A DNA stretch of 64,000 bases, from assembly GCA_903844155.1 (NCBI GenBank), contig CAIMSU010000233.1, positions 1-64,000 of the forward strand, written 5' to 3'. Source of the DNA: an uncultured Pseudomonadota bacterium (GTDB lineage: Bacteria; Myxococcota_A; UBA796; SXON01). A program made the position numbers and the translations under genes. The notes beneath the pieces are model-generated. The model searched no databases and was not told the origin of the DNA. It saw only the letters and a program-made list of their open reading frames with translations. How positions within the stretch are numbered: the stretch's first letter is position 1; every line of letters begins with the position of its first letter. Below, piece by piece: positions 8,335 through 17,397 of the stretch.

Positions 8335-10154
8335 GTCTGCGTAGCGGGCTCAAACGTCCCATCCACGGTGCCGACCGCCGCCTGCCCGTCCGCCGACGCG
8401 GACCGAAGGTCAAACGTGATCTTCTGGCCAACCGTGCCCGTCGCGACGACGGTGTGCGAGGTCACCAGGGTGTCGTCCTTGTAGGATCCGCCGCCGCCGG
8501 AGAGCTCGGTCGACGCGGGGATGCTGGTGTGCCAGGTGATGGAGAGGTGGCCCTCCGCGGCTTGCGAGGCGAGGATGTCGGTGAGCGCGAGGGGCTGCGT
8601 GGTCTGGCTGCCGGTGCCGGTGCCGCCGCCGTTCCCACCGCTGCTCGACGAGCCCCCGGAGCCGCCGTTGTCGCCGCTGGCGGGCTCGGTGTTGTCGCCG
8701 CTGTCGTGCTTGGGGACGCTCAGTTGCAGGGCAGCGAGGATGTTGAGCTCGCCGTAGCCGTAGACGTTGTCGCGCTGGGCGGTCCCGAGGTCGGTCGCGG
8801 AGGACGTGAGCGCGTCGTACACATCGTCGGGGTCGGTGTAGCCGTGGGCGATGAGCAGCGCGGCGGCGGCGGCCACGTGGGGCGACGCCATCGATGTGCC
8901 CGTCGCGATGAAGAACTGCCAGCCGTTCGCGCCAAAGCTCTCCTGCAGGATGCCGTCGCCGTTGCCGTCGTGGTCCACGTCCTGGTCGGAGTCGCCGCCT
9001 GGGGCGACGATGTCGAGCTCGGGGCCCTCGTTGGAGTAGTAGGTCACGACGTGGCTGCGGTCAACCGCGCCGACCGCGATGACCGTGGGCAAGGCGGCCG
9101 GGTAGATGACGCCGTTGGTGTACCCGTCGTTGCCGCTCGCTGCGACGACCACCACGCCGGCCTCGTGCGCATAGTCGCACGCGTCCGCCAGCTCCGCGGA
9201 GTACGCGGGCCCGCCGACCGAGAGGTTGATGACGTCCGCGCCGTGGTCGACGGCCCAGACGATCCCGCTCGCGATCGTGGTGTCCGACCCCGTCACCTCG
9301 CCCGAGGACGCATCCAGGTGCATCACGCGTACCGGCATGATGGTCACCCCGGGGGCGATGCCGGCAGCGCCCATGCTGTTGTTCGTCGTCTCGGCGATCG
9401 TGGCGGCGACGTGCGTGCCGTGGGAAAAGCCTGCGGCTGCGCCGTCCGCGTCCGAAGCGTCCGCGTCGTTGTCGACGAGGTCGTAGCCGGCGCCGTAGTG
9501 CGCGTAGCCGTCCGGCCCAACGCTCACGCCACTGTCCACCACGGCGACAATGACGTTGGTGCCATCGGCGATGCCCTCGACCGCGGGGATGTCCTCGTAC
9601 TGGAGATCCCACTGCAGCGAGTAGTACTGGTCGTTGGGCGTGGTCAGCGTCGACATTGTGTGGACCGCGTCGACCCACTCCACCGACCCCTTGCCCTCAA
9701 GCTCCGATCGCAGCGTGGCGAGGTCTTCGTCGCTCTGGACCTCAAAGGTCTGGGTCATGCCGAGGCTGGCCCCGAGCGGGTCCGCGGGGGCAAAGGTGTA
9801 CGCGCCCTTCGCGGACTTGAACTTGCCCAGCGTCGCCGAGATCACCGGGTCGGTCGCCGTGAGCTTGCCCGCGACGAGCTTCGCGCCGGCCTTCCCGTGG
9901 CGATCGAACTTCACGACATAGCGGCCGGGTACTTCCGTGTCCGCCCCGCCGTTCACCGGTCGCAACCCGCGTGTCACCCCGGCGGGGGCCGGACCCTCCT
10001 CGACGCCAAGCGACTCCTTCCCGGTCGCGAGGCCGGCGTTCCGATGACCGCCCTTCCCCTTGAGCACGGCGATGCCGCCGAGCACCACCCCAAGTCCGGC
10101 AAGCAACGACACCACGACAACAAGACGACGGTTGGCCATGTCTAGAAGTATCAC
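8235..10154 (-). CDS. Secreted subtilisin-like (S8) serine protease with MYXO-CTERM-like tail
   Basis: The protein has 639 residues. A hydrophobic N-terminal segment (about 11-30) is the export signal or anchor. Residues about 74-165 resemble an I9-type propeptide. The catalytic domain shows Asp207 (VAVVDSGV), His245 (SHGTHVA), oxyanion Asn342 (ASGND) and Ser421 (GTSMASPHVA). A linker at about 495-530 is rich in Gly, Ser and Asn. The C-terminus has a Cys (NCATGG), a short hydrophobic stretch (WSLALLGMALS) and a final RRR, the layout of the MYXO-CTERM sorting signal. The GTG at 10154 is preferred because GGAGGA lies six bases upstream; the ATG at 10139 (MANRR) is the alternative. The 3' end overlaps the convergent addA-like gene by 100 bp. 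The substrate is unknown. Confidence 0.9.
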   Translation of the reverse strand: MILLDMANRRLVVVVSLLAGLGVVLGGIAVLKGKGGHRNAGLATGKESLGVEEGPAPAGVTRGLRPVNGGADTEVPGRYVVKFDRHGKAGAKLVAGKLTATDPVISATLGKFKSAKGAYTFAPADPLGASLGMTQTFEVQSDEDLATLRSELEGKGSVEWVDAVHTMSTLTTPNDQYYSLQWDLQYEDIPAVEGIADGTNVIVAVVDSGVSVGPDGYAHYGAGYDLVDNDADASDADGAAAGFSHGTHVAATIAETTNNSMGAAGIAPGVTIMPVRVMHLDASSGEVTGSDTTIASGIVWAVDHGADVINLSVGGPAYSAELADACDYAHEAGVVVVAASGNDGYTNGVIYPAALPTVIAVGAVDRSHVVTYYSNEGPELDIVAPGGDSDQDVDHDGNGDGILQESFGANGWQFFIATGTSMASPHVAAAAALLIAHGYTDPDDVYDALTSSATDLGTAQRDNVYGYGELNILAALQLSVPKHDSGDNTEPASGDNGGSGGSSSSGGNGGGTGTGSQTTQPLALTDILASQAAEGHLSITWHTSIPASTELSGGGGSYKDDTLVTSHTVVATGTVGQKITFDLRSASADGQAAVGTVDGTFEPATQTYPLNSGNCATGGAEAAWSLALLGMALSMRRRA

Positions 10155-10208
10155 CCGTGATCCTCCGACCTTCCACCCGGATCTTCGATCACACGGAGAA
10201 AGTGTTGC

Positions 10209-11027
10209 TCACGATACGGCCACCACCAGCATCCGCGCGACCGCCGACTCCCACAGCGCCGCGAAGGAAACCAGCACCACAGCGCCCACGAGCATGCCCG
10301 CCGAGGACCGGATGATGGACGCGGTGATCGGCGAGACGACGTCGTACCGCTCGATGCCCCGGCTCAGGAACACGCCCGCGAGGCCCGCCGCCACATACGC
10401 CACGCCCTCCATCGCCATGTGCGGCATGCAGGCCGTCATCACGCGTGCCACCGCGAACGGCAGGCTCGGGCCGCCGCTCAAGGACCACCGCCGCGCCATG
10501 CCGGCGAACGTGACGCCCCAGACCGAGGCGTTCCAGGTGATCGCCAGCATCACACCGCCCTGTCGGAACGGAAGCGCGATGACGAAGAAGAAGAACGTGA
10601 CGTAGAGGTTGTGGAGGAAGAGCTCGGGAAAGCTACCGAAGTCCATGTCGGGAAACAGCGGGCGGATCCCCGGCCCAAGCTGGTGTCCGAAGAGGTGCTG
10701 GAGGTTGGTCATCGGGAGCGTCAGCCCGAAGGTGCCGAACGCAGCGAACGAGCCGAGGAACACGGCCGTGAACAGCCCGATCAACCGGGCGTTCGCGCGC
10801 GCGGGCCTCAACCCCTGCTCGATGATCGCCTTCCGGTTCCACGCGAGGACCCGCTCCACCGAGTCGCTCGCCGAAATGGACGCGAGGAAGAGGCAAATCA
10901 GGCTCGCCTCGTCGGGAAAGAGCCACCACGCTGAAAGGACGCCGATGAACGTCACGACAGCGCCCTCAAACATCAGGACGGCGGGCCCGGGCACCCCGGC
11001 CGTGTAGAACCTTCGGAGAACGACCAT
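10209..11027 (-). CDS. SpoIIM/DUF95-like integral membrane protein
   Basis: This 272-residue protein has about five or six hydrophobic segments, including VLMFEGAVVTFIGVLSAWWLF near the N-terminus and LFLHNLYVTFFFFVIALPF in the middle. The block FLHNLYVTFF...GGVMLAITWNASVWG followed by PHMAMEGVAYVAAGLAGVFL is the signature region of the stage II sporulation protein M family, which in non-sporulating bacteria is a membrane protein of unknown function. It starts three bases after the stop of the M20 peptidase gene, so the two are co-transcribed, and it lies 54 bp upstream of the subtilase. A role in sporulation cannot be inferred. The family call rests on pattern resemblance only. Confidence 0.6.
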   Translation of the reverse strand: MVVLRRFYTAGVPGPAVLMFEGAVVTFIGVLSAWWLFPDEASLICLFLASISASDSVERVLAWNRKAIIEQGLRPARANARLIGLFTAVFLGSFAAFGTFGLTLPMTNLQHLFGHQLGPGIRPLFPDMDFGSFPELFLHNLYVTFFFFVIALPFRQGGVMLAITWNASVWGVTFAGMARRWSLSGGPSLPFAVARVMTACMPHMAMEGVAYVAAGLAGVFLSRGIERYDVVSPITASIIRSSAGMLVGAVVLVSFAALWESAVARMLVVAVS

Positions 11028-11030
11028 CCG

Positions 11031-12437
11031 CTACGCCTGGGCGGGCGAAAGTGCCGTCGCCAACTCCGCGTAGAGGAACACGTTCGCCAGGATCGCCTTC
11101 TCAAAAACGCCGATGTCCAGGCTCTCGTCCGGGCCGTGTGCGGTGGTGAGCGGGTCGATGACCCCGTTGAGGATCAGCGGCAGGTCGCCGAAGCGGCGGC
11201 CAAACAGGGCGACGAAGGGGATGGACCCGCCAACGCCAACCTGAAGCAGCGGCCGGCCCCAGGCCCGGACATACGCACGATCTGCCGCCTCAAACGCTGG
11301 ACCTTTCGGAGTGTACAGCCACGCGCCGGACTCACCTGCGGACCACTCGACCGTGACCTTCGCGCCACCCGGCGGATCGCGTGTGAGCTCGCCCGTGATC
11401 GCCGCGCGCACGTCGTCATCGGCCTGCCCCGGCGCAACACGGACGGACAGGATCGCCGAAGCCGCCTGACGAAGCGCGTTTTTCTTGCGCTCTGCCGTCG
11501 GCAACGTGGTCGTCAGCACGGTGACGGCCGGCTGGCGCCACAGGTGCTCGGCCGGCGGATGGCCGCGACACGGGAGCGGCTCGATCCCGTGCGCGAGGTG
11601 CGCGCCCTCGCGGATCACTTCCGTCGTCATCGGCACATTCCACGCCTCTTTCTGCCATGCCTCGGGCACGGCTACGCGCGGGTTGCGCAGGCGCCCGTCC
11701 TCATCCACCAGACGCGCGATCAGGGTCATCAGCGCGGTCGACACGTCCGGCACCATGCCGCCCCACAAGCCCGAGTGGATGTCCGCGGTCAACGCCGAGA
11801 CCGTGACCGTCGCCTCCATCAGCCCGCGCAAGGACGTCGTCAGCCCCGGGATGGTGGTGGACGGGTTCTCACAGTCGGTCAGCACCATCGCGTCCGAGGC
11901 GAAGACGTCGGGGTACGCGTCCATGTACCGTTCGAGGTTCGGGCTCCCGATCTCCTCTTCCGACTCCAGGATCAGCTTGTAATTGAGCGGGAGTTCCCCC
12001 GCCGTCTCCAGCCAGGCCTTCACGGCGAAAAGGTGCGAGACCCACCCGCCCATGTCGTCAGCCGCACCGCGGGCGTACAACCTGCCGTTCCGGACCGTCG
12101 GCTCGTGCGGCGGGGAGGTCCAGGTCTCGCCCTTGACGGGCTGCAGGTCCATGTGGCCATACACGAGCACGGTCGGGGCGCCGGGCTTCCGCAACCACTC
12201 GGCGGCCACGATGGGGAGGGCGCCGGGGAGCTCGATGACGCGCACGTTGTCGAGCCCGAGGCCGGCGAGATCGTCGCGCACGACGGCGGCGAGCTTGCGG
12301 ACGTCGGACGCGCGATCGGGGTCGCAGGAGATGGCCGGAATTCGGAGGTACGCGCAAAGGGCGGCGAGCGCTGCGTCAAAGCCGGCGGTGGCTGCTGTGG
12401 CGACGGACTCAAGACGGGGGTGGGGCGACGGGATCAT
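11031..12437 (-). CDS. M20-family metallodipeptidase
   Basis: This 468-residue di-zinc peptidase resembles CNDP/ArgE-DapE-type dipeptidases. Ligand and catalytic motifs are in order: YGHMDLQPV (His and catalytic Asp), GAADDMGGW (bridging Asp), ESEEEIGSPN (catalytic Glu and ligand Glu), a later TDCEN, and C-terminal TAHGPDES (His). A lid/dimerisation insert lies in the middle (about 190-320), with DIHSGLWGG, typical of M20 dimers. No signal peptide is visible, so it is probably cytoplasmic and hydrolyses small peptides. The ATG at 12437 (MIPSPHPRL) matches the family start; the open frame continues far upstream but is unlike the family. The gene is divergent from the secreted protein at 12501, with 63 bp between. 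Confidence 0.88.
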   Translation of the reverse strand: MIPSPHPRLESVATAATAGFDAALAALCAYLRIPAISCDPDRASDVRKLAAVVRDDLAGLGLDNVRVIELPGALPIVAAEWLRKPGAPTVLVYGHMDLQPVKGETWTSPPHEPTVRNGRLYARGAADDMGGWVSHLFAVKAWLETAGELPLNYKLILESEEEIGSPNLERYMDAYPDVFASDAMVLTDCENPSTTIPGLTTSLRGLMEATVTVSALTADIHSGLWGGMVPDVSTALMTLIARLVDEDGRLRNPRVAVPEAWQKEAWNVPMTTEVIREGAHLAHGIEPLPCRGHPPAEHLWRQPAVTVLTTTLPTAERKKNALRQAASAILSVRVAPGQADDDVRAAITGELTRDPPGGAKVTVEWSAGESGAWLYTPKGPAFEAADRAYVRAWGRPLLQVGVGGSIPFVALFGRRFGDLPLILNGVIDPLTTAHGPDESLDIGVFEKAILANVFLYAELATALSPAQA

Positions 12438-12500
12438 GGCGAGGCGGCTAACCGATCGCGGCGGGTCGACCGGTCCCCGGGGAAACGCTACAATGCGCCG

Positions 12501-13697
12501 ATGTTGCTCCCCGTGCTCGCGCTCTCCACCGCGTTCGCCCTCGCCGACGACCCCTCGCCCCCTCCGGCCGCCGACAGCACCGCTGCACCGCCCCCCGCGA
12601 CAACGACGCCGGCCCCTCCGCCGGGCGACGGAACGACGACGCCGCCCCCAACCGGGACGCCCGCGCCTACCGCTGACGGCAGCACACCCCCGGCCGACGG
12701 CACAACGCCGCCGCCAACGCTCGACATCTCCGAAGCGCTCAAGACCCGCGACCTGACCGCCTCCGAGGTCAAGGAGCTCCAGCCCAAGCGGTGGAAGCTC
12801 CCGCAGGACCCCTACGGTCAGACGGATTTCACGGCGTACTGCCTCGAATGGGGCGAGGTCAAGCTCGGCGTCACCGGGGTGACGGTAGGCGTGCTCCCGC
12901 GCGTTCAGCTCGGGACGAACCCGATCCTGGACGCGCTGCGGCTCCCGAACGGTGCCTTGAAGTGGGACTTCGCGCGCCTCGGGCCCGTCGACCTCGCCGG
13001 CCTCGGCGATGTGTACGTGCTGCCGACCAAGACGTTCACCGCCAGCTTTGTCGAAGCGGGCGCGATGACCAGCATCCAGATCCTCAAACCGTGGAGCGTC
13101 CACCTCTCCGGCGTCTACGACCACATCGCCGCAGACGGCCTGCCGGACTTCTCCAAGATCCCGGACATCCTGCAGACCGTCAACGACACGGCGGCCACTC
13201 TGCAGGAGAACAACACCAACCTGCACCTCGCCGCAAACGCGCTCACGGTGCGCCTCGCGACGGACTACCGGTTCAATCGGCGCGACAGCATCCTCCTCCG
13301 AAGCCAGGCCGTCGTCTGGAGCGGGCTCACCGCGCATGCGACCTCGGATCTCCCCGCCATCGCCGGCCTCGACAGCATCCTCGGGCAGGACAAGGCGAAC
13401 GCCCCCGTCAGCATCGCAAACTCCTTCATCGTCTCGCTCTCCTACCAGCTCACCTTCAAGCACGTCGATCTGCGCGGCGGCTACGGCGTGGAGTCGGTCC
13501 CCGATCCGCCGTTCGCGTGGGTGCTCGGCGCCTGGGACGCGTCCTACCGGCTCGGCGGCGAGACGCGTCGCAGCGAGACGCGCATGAAGAAGACGTGGCT
13601 CCAGAACCTCCGCGACGTCCGGAAGGCGCGCAAGGAGGTCAAGGGCACGCCGACGGAAGGGGCGGCGGAGAAGAAGGACACGACCGAGAAGAAGTAG
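12501..13697 (+). CDS. Secreted beta-rich (probable outer-membrane) protein of unknown function
   Basis: The protein has 398 residues. A signal peptide (MLLPVLALSTAFALA) is followed by a Pro/Thr-rich low-complexity region to about residue 75. The rest has alternating hydrophobic strands (VKLGVTGVTVGVLPRVQLG, LRGGYGVE) ending in a Lys/Glu-rich tail. The strand-rich stretches (WSVHLSGVYDHI, RDSILLRSQAVVWSG, FIVSLSYQLTF) suggest a beta-barrel or autotransporter-like outer-membrane fold. I do not recognise a named family. The start ATG follows a short divergent region shared with the M20 peptidase. A hairpin terminator lies just after the stop codon. Confidence 0.7.
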   Translation: MLLPVLALSTAFALADDPSPPPAADSTAAPPPATTTPAPPPGDGTTTPPPTGTPAPTADGSTPPADGTTPPPTLDISEALKTRDLTASEVKELQPKRWKLPQDPYGQTDFTAYCLEWGEVKLGVTGVTVGVLPRVQLGTNPILDALRLPNGALKWDFARLGPVDLAGLGDVYVLPTKTFTASFVEAGAMTSIQILKPWSVHLSGVYDHIAADGLPDFSKIPDILQTVNDTAATLQENNTNLHLAANALTVRLATDYRFNRRDSILLRSQAVVWSGLTAHATSDLPAIAGLDSILGQDKANAPVSIANSFIVSLSYQLTFKHVDLRGGYGVESVPDPPFAWVLGAWDASYRLGGETRRSETRMKKTWLQNLRDVRKARKEVKGTPTEGAAEKKDTTEKK

Positions 13698-13700
13698 GCG

Positions 13701-13732
13701 GGCTCGGTATCGCCGCGAGTCGGTGCCGAGCC
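13701..13732. terminator. Bidirectional hairpin terminator
   Basis: The arms ggctcggtatc and ggtgccgagcc form an 11-bp stem (two G-U pairs in RNA) around a 10-base loop. The hairpin sits between two convergent genes, right after the stop at 13697 and before the end of the gene at 13745. There is no U tract on either side, so factor-independent termination is uncertain. Confidence 0.5.
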
Positions 13733-13744
13733 TGCCGGATCACT

Positions 13745-14521
13745 TCAGGGGCAGCCCGGCACGCCCGAACACGCGGTGAGGTCGTAGTTGGTGCTTGCCG
13801 TCGCGTTGTCGTCGCTGTGCACGGCGCCAACGCCATCGGCCACGAACTCTTCGGCGTCGTAGGTCGTGTCGTTGTAGATGCCGGTGTGGTGAACCTCAAG
13901 CGTCGTGTAGTCTCCCGCCGGCACGCTCTTGGCGACGTTGTCAGCGACGATCTCCCAATCCTCCGGCTCGGCGAAGGCGCCGAAGTCCGTGTGGGTGCCG
14001 TCCGAGGCATCCTCGCTCCACGTGCCAGTGCCATCCGTGTGCCAGGTCGAACCGACCGCGGCGTCCGCCGGCCAGTACAGCTCGGGAGGGTCGTAGATCA
14101 CGGTGTAGCTGTCGGTCAGGCCGTCGTTGGTGTAGAGCTCGATGTCACCGTACAGCTTGGCCCCGTCAGTGTCGCACGCATGCATCCAGGCGGTGTCGTC
14201 GCTCCAGGGAACGCCTGTGCTCTCGCCGCTCTGCGTGGCATGGCTGGGGTACACGGTCATGCCATTGAAGTCCGTCGCGGCGACGACGTCATAGTCAACG
14301 ATGGCGGGACCGGCGTACATGTCTTCCCAATGGGCGCCCGGGATGTCGTGGGGCTTTCGGGAGGGGCACGCGGCGGGGGTGGCAGCCGTGTCACCCATGC
14401 CGCTGTCGCCGCTGTTGGTGTCCGTGTCCGTCGTGCCGCTGTCGGCAGCCTGGGAATCCCCAGTTGTGGAGTCGTTTTTGGTGCCGGTGCAGGCGAGGAG
14501 GGCGAGGGCTGAAAGAAGCAT
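13745..14521 (-). CDS. Lipoprotein of unknown function
   Basis: This 258-residue protein begins with a lipoprotein signal (MLLSALALLAC, Cys11), then an Asp/Ser/Thr-rich linker to about residue 48, the usual tether of this genome's lipoproteins. The remaining 200 residues are acidic, with many Trp and Tyr (HWEDMYAGP, STWHTDGTGTWSED) and cysteines in AACPSRK, HACDTD and the C-terminal ACSGVPGC. The composition suggests an extracellular beta-sandwich. I do not recognise the domain. It is followed on the same strand, upstream, by the FGE-like lipoprotein gene 36 bp away, so the two may be co-expressed. Confidence 0.75.
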   Translation of the reverse strand: MLLSALALLACTGTKNDSTTGDSQAADSGTTDTDTNSGDSGMGDTAATPAACPSRKPHDIPGAHWEDMYAGPAIVDYDVVAATDFNGMTVYPSHATQSGESTGVPWSDDTAWMHACDTDGAKLYGDIELYTNDGLTDSYTVIYDPPELYWPADAAVGSTWHTDGTGTWSEDASDGTHTDFGAFAEPEDWEIVADNVAKSVPAGDYTTLEVHHTGIYNDTTYDAEEFVADGVGAVHSDDNATASTNYDLTACSGVPGCP

Positions 14522-14557
14522 GTCGTGAACCTGGGAGTTGGGGTGTTGAGGGGGGAA

Positions 14558-15568
14558 TCAGTTGGTTGGGACGGTGATGGCGAGCCGGACCCCGTAGGAC
14601 ATGTACGCGGCCGTCATGGTGTCGTAGAGTCGATTCGAGAGGTGGCTCACCTCGGCCGGCTCATGGTAGGAACCCCCGCGCTGGCTGCGCATCCCGCCGC
14701 CGGAGGCGCCGATGGGGTCCGTGACAGCGCCGGAGCCGTACGCCGCGTACCCGTCGCCGATCCACTCGCGGACATTACCGCTCATGTCGTACAAGCCACA
14801 GCCGTTCGCGGCCAACGTCCCGACTGCGTGGGGCGTCGCCGACGAATTCTCGGAGGTCCAGGCGACGGTTGAGGCGTCGGCCGACCCGGCGAACTCCAGA
14901 TCCGTCCCGCACCGCGCGCCATACTCCCACTCGGCTTCGGTCGGGAGCCGGTAGCCCGAGCACGCGTAGGGATCGACGAGGACCTCGCATGAGACGGTCG
15001 CGTCGCTGCCCGTGCAGGTGTAGCAGGCCGTCAGCCCGGCGGCTTCCGAGAGGGCGTTGGCGACGACGGCCGCGCGTGAATAGTTCATCTCCGTCACCGG
15101 ACAATCGTCGCCACAATCCGGCAAATTGGACGGCGAGAGGCCAGTGAGCGCCCGGTACTGCGCCACCGTGACCGGCGTGGTTCCGAGCGCGAAGGCGTGG
15201 GTGAGGGTGACCTGATGGGCGATCTCGTCCGCCTGGCAGCCCGGCTCCTGCCCAACCGTGCAGCCCATCGTGAACGACCCGGGCGAGAGCATCGTCATCG
15301 CAAGCGTGGCGGACCCACCCGGGCCCACCGCTTCGACGGGTGCGAGCGCCGTGGCGACGACCGCATCGCCCACGAAGGCGACGCTGCCAAGCTGCGCCGT
15401 ATCACCGCTGTCCGGGGTCCCCGAATCGCCGCCCGCGGAGTCAAGGTTCCCGGTGGAATCGGCTGAGTCGGCGGTCGACGCCGAATCGCCTGCGGGGCCG
15501 CTGTCGCCCGCGCCGGCGTGTGTGCATCCAACCATCGCCAGCAACACCGACCAGCGGACCGTGATCAT
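14558..15568 (-). CDS. Lipoprotein with a formylglycine-generating-enzyme-like (SUMF1) domain
   Basis: This 336-residue lipoprotein has the signal VLLAMVGC (Cys15) and a Ser/Asp/Thr-rich tether to about residue 58. From about residue 90 there is a C-type-lectin-like FGE-sulfatase domain: MLSPGSFTMGC, TLTHAFALGTTPVTVAQYRAL, YRLPTEAEWEYGARCG, CGLYDMSGNVREW, RGGSYHE and a terminal GVRLAI. The usual catalytic cysteines near RGGSWxC are absent here (RGGSYHEPAEVSHLSNR), so it is probably not an active formylglycine generator but a surface binding module. It has several other cysteines (DCGDDC, CYTC) likely to form disulfides. Confidence 0.85.
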   Translation of the reverse strand: MITVRWSVLLAMVGCTHAGAGDSGPAGDSASTADSADSTGNLDSAGGDSGTPDSGDTAQLGSVAFVGDAVVATALAPVEAVGPGGSATLAMTMLSPGSFTMGCTVGQEPGCQADEIAHQVTLTHAFALGTTPVTVAQYRALTGLSPSNLPDCGDDCPVTEMNYSRAAVVANALSEAAGLTACYTCTGSDATVSCEVLVDPYACSGYRLPTEAEWEYGARCGTDLEFAGSADASTVAWTSENSSATPHAVGTLAANGCGLYDMSGNVREWIGDGYAAYGSGAVTDPIGASGGGMRSQRGGSYHEPAEVSHLSNRLYDTMTAAYMSYGVRLAITVPTN

Positions 15569-15623
15569 CGCAATCGCTCCGCGGCGCGGGGGGTCCCTAA
15601 CCGAGCGCGCGGCGAACTGCGAG

Positions 15624-16466
15624 TCACCTCGGTTGGGTCAGCCCCGGGCCGGCCGCAGCCTCCAACACATCCCCCAACTCCCGCGTCCGCTGATACGCCG
15701 CATCCACACTTTCAGTGAGAACGGCCGAGAACCGCCCATTCTTGAGGACCTGGAGCGCCCGGCTGGTGGTGCCACCCGGGCTCGTGACCTCGTCGATCAG
15801 CTCGGCGATGTGGCCCTCGTTCTGGCGGATCATCTCGGCGGTCCCAAGCAGCGTCTCCAGGACCGTCTCCCGGGCGACGCCGCGCGGCTCACCGATGTAC
15901 CCAGCGGCCTCGATGAACGCCTTCACGAAGTGGGCGACGATGGCGGGACCCGTGCCATTGACGGCCGTGGCGCGGTCGACGTGCCCCTCGTCCTCGACCT
16001 CGATGTGCTTGCCCATCACGCCGAGAATGGCGGCGACACGGGCACGATCCTCGGCGGTCACGGGCGCGGACGCCGACCAGACGGTCATCCCGCGCCGGAT
16101 CCGGCACGGCAGGTTGGGCATGCAACGGACGATCCGGTCGTGGCCAGTCGTGGTTTGCAGCACGCGGACTCGGGCGCCCGCGACGATGCTGACCACGAGC
16201 GCATCCGGCCGGATCGCCCCCGAGATCCCCGCGAGGACGCCAAGGAGCGTCTGCGGCTTCACGGAGATCACGACGACGTCGGCACCGGCCGCCTCGCGGT
16301 TGTCGAGGGTGGCGCGGATCCCGAGGGCTGCAAGCTCGGCTACGCGCTCTGCCCGTCGATGGCTGGCGACGATTCGCCCCGGGGCCACGCCCTCGGCCAA
16401 CAGGCCTTGCACCATGGTTTCGGCCATCACGCCGGCGCCGACGAAGCCGATCGACCAGTTTTCCAT
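15624..16466 (-). CDS. proC: Pyrroline-5-carboxylate reductase
   Basis: This 280-residue enzyme carries out the last step of proline synthesis, reducing 1-pyrroline-5-carboxylate to proline with NAD(P)H. The Rossmann motif is GFVGAGVMAE at the N-terminus. The C-terminal dimerisation domain has VNGTGPAIVAHFVKAF, the ETLLGTAEMI helix and the family signature region ELIDEVTSPGGTTSRALQVL. The length is normal for ProC. It starts one base after the argB stop codon (TAGgATG), so the two are translationally linked. ArgB and ProC both act downstream of glutamate. Confidence 0.95.
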   Translation of the reverse strand: MENWSIGFVGAGVMAETMVQGLLAEGVAPGRIVASHRRAERVAELAALGIRATLDNREAAGADVVVISVKPQTLLGVLAGISGAIRPDALVVSIVAGARVRVLQTTTGHDRIVRCMPNLPCRIRRGMTVWSASAPVTAEDRARVAAILGVMGKHIEVEDEGHVDRATAVNGTGPAIVAHFVKAFIEAAGYIGEPRGVARETVLETLLGTAEMIRQNEGHIAELIDEVTSPGGTTSRALQVLKNGRFSAVLTESVDAAYQRTRELGDVLEAAAGPGLTQPR

Positions 16467-16467
16467 C

Positions 16468-17370
16468 CTACGCTTCCTCGCGCCTCGCTACCAGCATGGT
16501 GCCGCAGCCCTCGTTGGTGAACAGCTCCAGGAGCAGGCTGTGGGCGCGCGTGCCATCGATGAGATGCACGCGGGGAACACCGCCCTTGAGCGCATCCGTG
16601 CAGGCCGAGAGCTTGGGCAGCATGCCGCCCGAGACCGCCCCCTGTCGGACCAGCTCCTCCACCGTGCCGAGGTCACCGTAGGAGACGAGGCGGCGGGGGT
16701 CGTTGACGTCCTCCAGGAGGCCGGACACGCTCGTCGCCAGGATGAGCTTCTCCGCGCCGAGGGCCACGGCCACCTTTGCTGCGATGGTGTCGGCGTTGAC
16801 ATTGAGGAGTTGCCCACCCTCGGTGCACGCCAGCGAGCAGTACACGGGCACCATGCCAGCGTCGAGGAGCAGGGTGGGGAGGGTCTTGTCGACGGTGTCG
16901 ACGTCGCCGACGAACCCGAAGTCGACGAGCTGCTCGCCGCCGCCCGGGATGGACGGGTCGCGCATGGTTCGGGGCGGGCGCTTGGTGGCGAGGATGGACT
17001 TGCCGTCCGCACCAGAGAGACCCACGGCGCGGACCCCGACGGCGGTCAGCGCGGTGACGAGATCGCTGTTCAACTTGCCGCGAAACACCATCTTCGCGAG
17101 GTCGAGCGTGCGAGCGTCCGTGACCCGGCGGCCGGCCACGACCTCGCGCGGAACCTCAAGCTGCCCCGCCAGCGCGTCGAGCTGGGGCCCGCCGCCGTGC
17201 ACCAGCACCATGCGGATGCCAACGTGGTGGAGCAGCGAGACGTCCTCGGCCAGCGCGGCGCGCGCGCGGTCGTCGGCAAGGATGCTGCCGGAGACCTTGA
17301 GCACGATGGTCTTTGCGTGAAAGAGACGGATGTACGCCGCGGCGTCGAGGAGCGGGAGGATGCGGTTCAT
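16468..17370 (-). CDS. argB: Acetylglutamate kinase
   Basis: This 300-residue amino-acid-kinase-family enzyme phosphorylates N-acetylglutamate, the second step of arginine synthesis. Motifs are KTIVLKVSGSIL (nucleotide site), LVHGGGPQLDAL (phosphate-binding glycines), LAKMVFRGKLNSDLV, LLNVNADTIAAKVAVALGAEKLI and the C-terminal GGMLPKLSACTDALKGGVPRVHLIDG with catalytic Lys. The length fits ArgB. It sits at the 3' end of a long minus-strand unit with respiratory and CNBD genes upstream and proC directly downstream. Confidence 0.95.
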   Translation of the reverse strand: MNRILPLLDAAAYIRLFHAKTIVLKVSGSILADDRARAALAEDVSLLHHVGIRMVLVHGGGPQLDALAGQLEVPREVVAGRRVTDARTLDLAKMVFRGKLNSDLVTALTAVGVRAVGLSGADGKSILATKRPPRTMRDPSIPGGGEQLVDFGFVGDVDTVDKTLPTLLLDAGMVPVYCSLACTEGGQLLNVNADTIAAKVAVALGAEKLILATSVSGLLEDVNDPRRLVSYGDLGTVEELVRQGAVSGGMLPKLSACTDALKGGVPRVHLIDGTRAHSLLLELFTNEGCGTMLVARREEA

Positions 17371-17397
17371 GCGGTTCCGGAGGGGGGCGGCCCGCTA

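Noticed and set aside
11136-12500. Long N-terminal extension of the secreted protein at 12501
   Set aside because: It would be antisense to the M20 peptidase; the ATG at 12501 gives a normal signal peptide.
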